Source: Phyto melanocephala (Eukaryota > Arthropoda > Insecta > Diptera > Rhinophoridae). Taken from it: DNA of 64,000 nt. This document shows positions 37,201-49,200 of the stretch, one piece after another. The notes under the pieces are model-generated. The model saw nothing but the letters and a program-made list of their open reading frames with translations, made no database searches and was not told the origin of the DNA. How positions within the stretch are numbered: position 1 is the stretch's first letter; every line of letters begins with the position of its first letter. The translations under genes were made by a program, and so were the position numbers. The DNA is taken from the NCBI GenBank assembly GCA_941918925.1, contig OW799233.1, positions 124,954,833-125,018,832 on the forward strand. Reading direction: 5' to 3'.

Positions 37201-40200
37201 CGCATAATGGTATGTATTCGTGTGTATTCATTATTGATAACAATTTGTGATCAATTTATAATTTTCTTAATTGAAAATGACAACGACAATACACTTACTC
37301 ATTGATGAAAGTCCTTTGTCAAAGCAAAATTAGACCTCGCTTTAAAACTTGTAAGTAAAGTAAAACAAGAATGTTTACAATCCCCACTCCTATTTATCAT
37401 ATTCTTGGATATAATACTGGACTACACCACGAACAACTCTGTGGACTTTTGACAAAACAAATTAAGTCGGGTTAAAACAATTTTCAACTTTTTTACGTCT
37501 CTCTATGTAAAATACTTTAAGAGATTTCACGTACTAAAAAGAGTAAACTATATTGACTTTGTTTTTTAACTCAAAGTTGTTTTTGTGATCTTCTGAAAAT
37601 TGTGTTAAAATTTAATGAAAAGTTATTTTTTGACTAAAAACCATGGTGAACAAAATTCTTATGAGTTCTCATAATTGCGTGTCATGCTGCGCATAATAAA
37701 ATAAGAGATATTACAACAAATTGTATCAATATTAATTTATTTTTTTTTATTTGTTGTTTGTTTATTTCTCATGAAATATTCGAAAATTCGAAACAAGTTC
37801 TTTTGACAAAAGGTAACAGAATTCAAAAGCATTCAATGAAGCTTAAGTCAGCACCTTGAAAATCTTGAATATTGAAAATATTATCCTACTAGCTACAGCT
37901 TAAGAACAACATGCAAAGTAAAATTATCAAACTAGTGCATCGCGCTGCTTATTTCTTACTATTATTTCGGACTATGATTTTTACTAAGCAACAGCCAGAT
38001 TAGGATCGTTAATAGTTTCCCTGTTCCCTCGGCAGTAAATAACCCTTAACAGAGGGGCAAACAACGACGTAAACTTGCGTATTCAAAAAGCCAGAACAGC
38101 TTTTAACAGCTTAAAAAATATATGGAGATCAAATGCAAATTAAAAGAAAAAAAAAAACAAATGACAATCGCAACAGGAAGATAATCTGAAGATTTCGACA
38201 TAGAGAATATGTGGTTTCAACAGGATGGTGTCACTTGCCACACATCAAGAGAAATACATATTTTTTGAATAAAAAGTTCAAAAATCGCATTATTTGTCCT
38301 AGAGGATAAATTAATTTGCTACCAAGATCGTGCGATTTCATACCTTTATGCTGTTTTTGATGGGGTTTTTGAAATCGAAAGTGATCGAACAGATATCAAC
38401 CACTGAAAACAGTTGATTGAAAAACGTAATTGAGAATTCTATAGCCTGCCGAGCTAGTAGGGTTAGGGTTCACTTATCCGAAATGTTTTTTTTTTCATTT
38501 TTAACCTGAACCTATTTGTAATAAACTAAAATAAAAAAAGTTTTAATATCTCAAAAAATCTCTTCTTTTTAAAATTATAATACCCCAACTTTTGGGCACC
38601 TCACAACGTCTCCGTAAGACATACAAAGAAATATGCCATGTGATCCTCGAATGAAACCCACAGGGATCATGCAATGGCAGAAGACCAATCTATATTCGAA
38701 ACCGAAACAACTTTTTGTGAACTAAGACATATAGCAAACGATAAAGTTGAAGATTCTATGTATTGCTTAGTAAGGTATAGTCGAAAATAAGGGTTTTATA
38801 GCGACATACAAAATCACTATCTTTTATCATTCTTTTAAATTTTATTCAGTGTTTTCTTTCTTCTGTAAACTAAAAGAAGATCAAGATGCGCCCTTTCTTT
38901 ATTAAGTATTCGATATGTATCTCATGTGAAGCTGTGGCACCACCAAATTATTTTTTAATGTTTTAATATGTTGTCCTAATAGGCGTGTTTATGATCAGCT
39001 TTTTAAATTAAAATTTTTTTACTACAATTCAATATTTCGCTACCACATTGGGGAAAAAAATTGTTTGATTTTTAATTTTTTTCCTGAAGAAATTACCCAA
39101 TGTGGCAGCGAAATAGTTTGTCATAAATGATGTGCTTCAAAATACTTGCAAATTCATGCAAAACTAACAACATCAACTCATGGACCATCAGTCCCTTTCA
39201 CCTTGCGTTCTATGCACTTATTGGAATAGAGTAAATTTGATTAATAAATATTTATAAAAACACATGATTTTCAATGTTACGTTAATGTTTAAATCATGCA
39301 TGTTTCACTTAAATTGAACCATTTCTTTCTGAGTTTAACCACTGCATAAACTACTTATTTTGCATGTCTTTTTTGCTATGATATTTATGTAGTTGTAAAG
39401 ATTAGGGTATTCCATTAATATTGGTAAATAATATCATCCAAATATTATTTTCATTAAATTTTCTATTACCAATTCGCACATTTACGGATGTTTGTTCTCT
39501 ATAATTTCACGAATTCCATCTTTAAGGTCTTGAATCGATTGTGTGACTTTTGCATAGACCCTGTATTTAACTTAGCCCTAAAGAATAAGTGTTCAATCAT
39601 AAGATCTCGTGGGGGGGCTGTTGGCAATTGCGATTGTCTCTTCGAAAAACCACAAGGTCACGAAACTTTTCTTCCATCTTCGACAATACTTGTCGTTTTT
39701 CAAAATGCCCAATTCCAAAGATAAATGGACAGGTCTTAGTTTTGCGCAACACTATAAGCTGTAACAGCAATATTCTCAAGCGATTCTTAAGCGATGTGCT
39801 CGAGTCCGATACTTTACATTACCAACTCCTTTCAACAGCTCCAAATTTTTCAACAGATTCACAATTATTGGAAGATAAAATTAGTGAAAGTATCGAAGGC
39901 ATACAGCCGTCAATGTGCGAATTATGAATGGAGAATTTCAAGAATAAGATCCTGCAAGGATAGCCGCTGCAACCATTTAGCTGATATTTCTTTTTATTAT
40001 TAATTTCATATTTTTTTTTTTACAAATAACCGATGATTTTGCTTAAAAATACTCATTTTGGAAGAAAAACTCGAGCGTTCTAAATTATTTTTGAGTGTAT
40101 ACAAAAACTCACTCAAAAATAATTTAGAATGCTCGAGTTTTTCTCTTCAATATGAAACAATTTTGTCCTTATTTATCGTTTAGATTTTAGTTTTCTTATT

Positions 40201-43200
40201 TTTCATATGCAGTAGGGTGAGAATAAAAAAAAATTGTATTGAAATCTAGCAATACTGGTGCCTCATAACATCCTCCCCCTACTAAGATAAATTATCTTAT
40301 TCAAATATACATATGTACCTGTTCTTTGCAACCCCTTTTTTAAGCAAACAATTAAATGTACAAACTTGCATACATTTATTTAGCATAAGGTGTCTTTCGC
40401 CGGAAATAACAATAGTTTTGAAAAAGTTTTAATGTCTCATACCCAGTTAGCAGGCAGTTTTCTTACAAACACTAAAAGAAAAAAAAGGTGAAAATTTATT
40501 TATTTCCAAATGAAACCGTTAACAGAAACTACCACCAATATAAACAACAAAAATTGGGAAAAATCGCCAACTGCAACACGCAATATTCAAAGGATATTCA
40601 AATGAAATGATAAATGAACTGAAAGGATATACTACTACTACTCATGCATACCTACAAAATAAACAACTGTTTGGAGAAAAAACAAAAAAAAAACACAAAA
40701 AATTGTAAAACATAAATAAACACAAAATTATATTTTTTAATAATAATGATAATAATACAATTATAAAAAATACATCATCATAAAAGCACACATACTCGCT
40801 TACAGGTGAACCATACACCTACATTATCATACTACGTACCCCTTGCACGAACACATGTGTTCCATGCTTAAACAATGTTTCAAGTCGCAAGGAAGACAAG
40901 TGCATTTTCATTGTTAACGTTTAAATAAAACGACGGTTAAAAACGTTATAGTCAACCAAGCGTAATAAACAACCACCGAAATTAGGAGTATATTATTTTA
41001 TAGGCAATTGTTTTTTGTTGTTTTTTGTGTAATAAGGTTGTTGTTGCTGTTGTTGTTCGGTTACCTAGCCAACGTCAGGAAAACAAAACTTAAAACTATA
41101 TACTATAGACATCATTTGGAAAAATCCTTAAAATTATTTGTAAACGAACGTTAAACCACGTCAGAATAACGTCATTTTTCTACAAAATAAAATTGCAGAA
41201 AATACTCTTTAGTCGTTTAAAGATTCGAGGATCGTATTGTTAGTAAATGTCCACCCAAAATGACTACTAGATTGGCAGCGCCTCGAAATTTTGCCTTAAC
41301 ATCGACAACAGCAGCCGGAATAATAACTTCTCCTACTTTGAGTGTTGTGTCGCCAGCTACGGATACTATAACAACCGAATCAACGGTTTTGCCATGTGTC
41401 GTTAATAGTACAACTGATTCAGCGGCACTCGTGGTAACTAGGGACCCGTCGTCTTCGGTTTGTCACAACGCACAACAAGAAGAGTATCAGTATATTACAG
41501 CTGAATCTTTGCAAGATGTTATGACAACGCATAAAACGTTAATCGGCGCGGAGCAGCAGCAGCAACAGCATGTAAGCCATTTGCACCAACAACAACAGCA
41601 TCATCATCATCAGCAACAGCGAATGCATCAGCAACGACAGCAGCAAGAAGAAGTCGCCGTCATTAATGTGGTAGTACCCATGGATAATAATGACACTTCC
41701 AGTAACGAGGCTCAAGCCACCATGGATACCTTAGCGGCCATTAAGGAAGGGGTAGTTGATTTAGTACATCATGCCGATACCGAAGAAGGTTGTCCACAAT
41801 TTATTACCGTTACAGTTTCCACTCAAGATGCCGGTCAAAATTATCAAGTGCAATATGTTGATGCCGAGCAGTTGTATCAGGCCACCAATGCTGCCCAAAC
41901 TCAAATCACCTATCCGTTTTGTCCGGTGCAAGAGTATCAAACCAATCAATCGACCTTCTACACTACCACCACGGGAAACTTCCATAGTGATGGCACTCAA
42001 TTAACCAGTAACAACCCGCACAATGCCACCACCTTAATGCCTTATCTGGTGCCGGTAGAAGAGAGCATGTTGATAAATACTTCCTCAGAAGATTTACAAA
42101 GTTCTCCTCAAACACCCAATTCCTCGAACAACACCCTGATGGGTACACAGTGTGTGAATTCAGCCAATGAACAAGAAATGGATGATAATTCCATGGAAAC
42201 AGATATAAATCAAGTGGGTGGTGCGAACAAAATTGCTTCAGCCACCATTAAATGGTTGTCACAAAACTATGAGACCGCTGAAGGAGTAAGTTTGCCCAGA
42301 TCTACACTCTATAGTCACTATATACAACACTGCAATGAGTGTAAAATCGAGCCGGTAAATGCGGCCAGTTTTGGCAAACTAATAAGATCTGTTTTTTCGG
42401 GTTTACGGACGCGGCGTTTAGGTACTCGTGGCAATTCGAAATATCATTACTATGGCATACGCATCAAGCCGGACTCTATACTCAAGCATCAGCCATGCAA
42501 TGATGAAACCTCTATTTTGCCCTCAAAAACTTCGTCCGCCCAACAAGTCTCTACTGCAGCTAATCAACACAACAACGGTCATAACAATCAGCCCTCTACA
42601 TCAGGCTCTTCCAGCGGCCATCATCACAGCACTAAATCATCCAAAAAGTTAATTTTTAAACCGGAATCATATGCCGCCTGTGCTCAATATTTGGGTGATG
42701 GTACTGGTGCGTTACCCTCATTCCCTTTGCTGGAACTAGACCACACCTTTCCGGCGGAAATAAATACCCAGGATTTAGAATTATTTCGCCTAAAATATCA
42801 AGAACATTGTGAAAAATTTCTGGATGCAATTGTTAATCTGGAATTTAACACAATTGAATATTTGTGGCGTGAGTTTTGGTCTACCGATCGTCATGATTCT
42901 TTGCATGATCTATCTCGTTCCAAAGTGCAATTGTTATGTCTTTCCTCATCCATACAAGAGTTTGTGCGCAATATTGACTATCAATTCTTTCAAAATGTGG
43001 TGGATGTTATAATACCAGACGTCTTAAGATCTATACCCAATGCCTTGACGCAAGCCATACGAAGTTTTGCCAAAAATATGGAATCGTGGTTGTGTGAGGC
43101 CATGTTAGGTATACCCGATCAAATGGTGCATATAAAGACTTCAGCTGTTTCGGCTTTCTGTCAAACCCTAAGGCGTTATACTTCCCTCAATCATTTAGCT

Positions 43201-46200
43201 CAGGCTGCCCGAGCTGTACTCCAAAATAGTGCTCAAATAACACAAATGTTAACCGATTTAAATCGTGTGGATTTCCATAATGTACAAGAACAGGCCGCTT
43301 GGGTATGCCAATGTGATCCGGCTATGGTTCAACGTCTGGAGAATGATTTTAAGGCTGCTCTGCAACAACAAAGTTCTTTGGAACAATGGGCCTCTTGGCT
43401 GCAATTGGTTGTTGATTCGGCTCTCCAAGAATATCGTGGCAAAGCCTGCTATCCCAAAGCAGCTCGTCAATTTCTGTTAAAATGGAGTTTTTACAGTTCG
43501 ATGGTAATTAGGGATTTAACTCTAAGATCAGCTTCAAGTTTTGGTAGTTTTCATTTAATACGTCTGCTTTACGATGAATACATGTTTTATTTGGTGGAAC
43601 ATAAAATAGCCGAGGCACAAGAGAAAACCGCTATAGCGGTAATATGTGATCGTTTGCAAAAAGATGTGGATTTTGAATTAGACTATCAGCTGGAGTTAAT
43701 AGCGGCGGATGTTACAAACACCGAGCCACAAGCTAAACGTATGAAACAAGAGTGAATGAAACAGCCATTAAAATGATCAAAGATGTTTCGGCTTTTTAAA
43801 TGTCATACCATTTATACAAATTAATCATAATATTTATCTTTTTTTTTATATTAAACTAGTTATTAACATGGTGGCCTTGAGTGCAATATAAAGTGCCTAC
43901 AAAATTTTAAATCTATAAAATATACCCAATTTAGTATATGATTTGACTAATTACAAAACGAAATGGCTCAATTTATCTATGTCATACGAAACATATTCTA
44001 GTCCCCCCAGTATTTTATAAATGTATAATTAAATTATCTCAACAATTTTATTAATTTTGAAATAAATAAGTTTAAAAGAAATATGAATTGTGTTTTATAC
44101 TTGTAAAATGCATCATTGAGTGCACATACGTGAAAAGCACACATATCGTTCGTTGAAATTCGCATCACTTAAGAACGGCTGCATTGTTTTCGAATGTTTT
44201 TAATATTAATCATAGATTTGTTAGGGAAAGAAAATTTACCGCGTCTACTTTGTTTAATTTATCTAAACTCGGAAAATGGCTGACCGATTTGTCTAATTTT
44301 TTTTTAATTTATAAAGCTCAAGAATGGTTTTACGGAATTTTTTTTCTTCAAATTTTAAGTGGGTGTGGCACCTACCTCCTATACACAACATCAACAGCTT
44401 TTGTCGCATAGTACATAGAGTATGGTAATAGCAAAAGTCTTCGAAACAACTTGAATAGTTAAATAGCTTAAATAAGGTGGAAAAGAACAATGGTTTTCAA
44501 TGAAATTCTGTATTCCTGTGAAAGTACGTTCGATGCCATTATGTCCATAATGGCTAATCCTAATTTTCGACTGTTTTCAAGCATAAATCGGGCGATACTG
44601 CTGCAATTTCACGTTCGATATTCGTACGAAGGTCATCAATCGTCGCTGGCTTGTTGGCATAGACCATAGACTTGACGTAGCTCCACAGGAAATAGTAAAA
44701 CGGCGTCAAATCGCACGACAGAAGCGGCCAATCGACTGGACCATTTGAAATAACACGTTCTCCAAACTTGGTTTCCAATAAATTGATTGTAACATTCGCT
44801 GTGTGGCTTGTGGCGCCGTCCTGTTGGAACCACATGTCCTCCAAGTCCACATCATCCAATTGGGGCCAAAAATGTTCTGTTATCATTGAACGGTAGCGAT
44901 TCCCATTCACAGTAACGTGCCGGTCTTGATCATCACGGAAGAAGCATGGCCCAATGACGCCGCCGGCCCATAAACCGCACCAAACCGTAATTTTTTCGGC
45001 ATGCAATGATGACTCATGGAGTACGTGTGGATTGCTGTCTGACCAATAACGCATATTTTGCTTATTGACGAAGCCATTCAGCCAGAAATGAGCCTCATCG
45101 CTGAAGATGATTTTTTGATGAAAATCCGAATCATTTTCAAGTTGTTGCTCAGCCCAATTCACGAACATACGACGCTTCTGGTGGTCAAGCGGCTTCAGTT
45201 ATTGCGTCAATTTGATCTTGTAAGGATCTAGGCCAAGAACTTTTCGCAAAATTCGCCATAACGACGTCACAGAGATGCCCAACGCCTGAGAACGACGTGT
45301 GATAGACACATTTGGGCTTTCTTCAACTGAAGCCTCAGCGGCAGCAATATTCTCGACACTACGGGTACTTCTTTGTCTCACTGGCACGACCATAAATTGG
45401 ACGTAGCGCTCTTAACATTGAGGCCACTGACTCTGAATTTCGGTAGTAAATTTTAATAATTTCGACTCTTTGTTGGCTCGTATATCTTTTCATCATTAAA
45501 TGGCAAACCTTACTGAAGAGAAATGTCAAAAGAGCGGCAAAAATATAGCGTCGTTTCTTGTCCCTATCGGTCTACTTTTGTAGCGTGCCCGTTGAAAAAC
45601 CCTTTATAATCTTAAAACTTTGTGTGTTTTACTTTTATTTCCATTGGCTTATTCCACCAAAATCGATACAATCGGAGCAGAGGAGTGAGACCCTTATACA
45701 ATAAACTTATTATTTGCTTTATTTAAGGATCTATAAATGTAAGAGCTTTTAATCCTGGTGCTAGACATTTTAATAAAAATTTAACCGTGATATTCCCTAA
45801 CATAGAATTATGAATATAATTAAGTGTGCCTTTTTCGAAAATATGTTCTCCAGCGATCATTGAAGAAATAATTGCATCGTAGTATTGATAAGAATTTAAA
45901 TCAGTTGATACACCATTGCACGTTGTGTCCATTCAATATGTAGAAAATTTTACGTCTAGATTTAAAACTACGCCCTTTTAATATCCTGTTAGCAATAAAG
46001 CCGATTAATCTGCGTTTCGACATTCTTTATGTCAATGGGCTGAAAACTAACTGGACGTCAATATTCTGTTCAATGATAAAGCTTATTTCCGGCTAAATAG
46101 CTAAATGGGTAAAATTATTGCATATGCAGTGAGGCACCGCTAAAACTACCAAAGACGAATTCACCCATTCGTTCCGAACAAAATTTTCTAGCTCTTGGTA

Positions 46201-49200
46201 ATCTTATTACCATAAAGTATCTGCTAACATTCAGGTGTGTGATGGAAAACTTCACGATGAAGTGAATTTGTGATGAATTTAAATAGACTTTGAGAATCAT
46301 TTTTAGACCAATCTCAAGCTTTAGAAAGCATACTAGAAGATAAAATATAAACAATGTAATAAAACTGTGAAACGAAATTTATCAAAAACAATTAAATAAC
46401 GATTTTGAAAATTTTTAACAAAACGACTATAGCAAACACACTGCGCCTTTTATCGTTTTCAAATAGGTTTTATATTAAAATCGTTTTTTATCACATACCT
46501 GATTATCTAGTTTGGTCGTCTCAACTTTCGCACAACTAAATTCTTTTTTAATCTTGTCAAGCAAAACGTGTTTTAGTTGAAATTTTAAGGGCGTAGTTAA
46601 CTTAACATATTAAGTTTTAAATATAGAAAGACAAGTTTAGTAAAAATTAAAGATAATAAAAGCAAAAGGTTTCAGTTAAGTTGAGAATGGCAATGCGAAT
46701 TTATCCTCGACGTGCAAACTTTTGCAGAAGTTGTGAACTGCGATAAGAGTATCAATGTTTAAGTATGTCAGTAAGTATGCGAATATTTGTTACAACACTA
46801 GTTTATGCTCTTCAATATCGTTCAATTTATCATTGACTCGTTCACCTAAACACCTGCTATTCTCGGGCAGTGCAATACAGTGTGCTTCGCTATTTCTTGT
46901 TCGTTTACATAGTTTGGAGTGCTGTAATCTTAGCTTTTTATACCCTTCGCCTGTGGTGCACAAGGGTATATATAGCTTTGTCATTCCGTTTGTAATTTTT
47001 ACAATTTTCATTACCGACCCCATAAAGTATATATTTTCTGAAAGCTTATGAATAGAGGAATCCATTAAGCCCAGACCGTCTGCCCGTCTGTCCTTGTGTT
47101 GGTTGAAATCAACTTTTAGAAGAAACCATATGTTCCTCAGATCTGTGTATGGTATCAATCTTTTGCAAATATCCGGGAATGAATTGCTATTGAAATTCAG
47201 CACAATCGTCCCATAACTTTCTGAGATATGAGCAAATAAACACGACTGCCTCTGCTTTTTCCCATATTTTTACCACCAAAATTTTCAGCCATAGAATAAT
47301 TTATTGGTACCTTTGCTACTTTTTGTAGATACAATATGCATCTAGAAATATTCGTAATAAATTTTTAATTAATAGAGATCTAATCGGTAAAGTTATAGGC
47401 AATTTTTTTTTTTTTATTAAAATATATACATATTCCAAAAATTTACAAACGAAAATTAAATTTTTTCAGCTTCTAGACAACCGAGGGAGCCAATATTGGT
47501 ATCATCTGAAAGAACTTGACTAGCGCAATATAAGGCCTATAAAAAAATTAAAATTCATGTTTGCCGTCACTACAAAATGGCGGACAATAAATATATATAT
47601 GGGTCAAATCTGATATTTTAAAATTCAACTTCTGGAACCCCCTCAATATTGGTATCAAATGAAAGGGCTTGACCAGTAGAATACAGTAAATTATTAAAAA
47701 ATTTAAAATCCAAGATGGCGTCTGAAACAAAATGGCGGAACAAATTTTTTTAACCCCATCAATATGGGTATCAAATGAAAGGGCTTGACTAGTAGAATAC
47801 AGATAAGTACGTAAAAATTCAAAATCGAGGATGGCGTCGGAAATAATAAAGAAAAATGTCATGAAATATAGGTTAAGCTACGATGCGGGATTATACCTAT
47901 GAACATGATGGTGAAGGGTATTATCAGATTCGGCACTCTTACTTGTTTTAAATCTGTTGAGATACCCATGTATAACTTATACGGGCTAGTATTTAAATCT
48001 AATTCAAACCCTAATTTCAATAATAAAAGTCAGCTCATTTATGTGTACTTTTGACAAATCAGCTTAAGCAGAGATAAATCTTAAATTTAAAATTTTTCGT
48101 ATGCTTTGTTTGCACTAATCGCTATCTTTCTACGTATTTTCTCTCTTTATTTCCTAAACAATTATTAGAACTTTATTATAAAAAGTCCTTATTTCCCTTC
48201 ATTCTACGAATTAGGAGATAAGAGTTTTCTTTTCAAAAAAATTAAGAGAAACTAACTTGGTTTTCATTTTGCTCTCCTGAAAACTTTTTAAGTTCAAAAT
48301 TAGTCCTTTTTCCAAACATCCACCGATATACATATCTGTACATAATTTAATAGATGAATAAAATAGGAGTTTCTTCATTCCCTTAAACTTTATATTTCAA
48401 CATACAATTCAAAAATATTTACAACAAAATAATCTAAATAAAAACTTTCCTTTCAGGTGTTGGAGCAAAAGACTCTTTGACTGGATATACCATACTTGTA
48501 AGCGTTGCTCATACTCTTTCTCGACTGCTAATAGATAAATCTCTACTAAAAGACTTGAATCTTAATATACTCTTTGTCATCTTCAATGGTGAATCGTATG
48601 ACTATATAGGATCCCAAAGATTCATATACGATTTGGAACATAATGATTTTCCACAGTCCACAACACATACCGCACCCATTACGTTTGATAATATAGAATT
48701 TGTTTTGGATTTGGGTACATTCGATGAAATGTCCACCATTAAATTACACACAATCAGTGAATTTCCGCAAGCAAAAATGATATTGCGCAAACTGCAACAC
48801 TATGCTACCACACCGAAATATGATTTTAATATAAATTTCGAAAATTCTATAGGCTATCAAATGCCACCAACATCGGCTCAGTCGTTTCTACGAAAAAATC
48901 TCTCTTTTCCTGCAGCCATATTAAATGCGCCACCTACAAACCGTTTCTATCATTCGGTATACGATGATGGCGAAAACTTAAACTATAATTATACCAATAC
49001 GTCATTGGACTATACCAAATTAATGGGCAGGGATGATGCTTTAAGATATTTCAAAACCAACGAAATACAAATGAAAATACGTAATGTATCGGCCATTATA
49101 GCAATGGCCTTGTATGATACTTTAACGGGGAGAGAGTATGTAGACGATCAGTTTCCCAGTCCGGTGTTGATCGATGAAATACTATATTGTTTTGTGAAAT

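Larger units (their letters stand above)
37007..41259. other. nct intron 3 between DD37E element and RFX gene
   Basis: A graveyard of relics (LINE, mariner, MITE, hairpins, listed separately) plus about 1 kb upstream of the RFX start that presumably contains its promoter and 5' UTR. That last part (about 40,200-41,259) is less repetitive. It has CAA/GTTGTT-rich stretches but no clear TATA element. Confidence 0.45.

Noticed and set aside
46755..47203. ORFs of 98 and 137 codons around 46.8-47.2 kb
   Set aside because: They run into or overlap the DINE-like element on opposite strands and show no recognisable protein domain.
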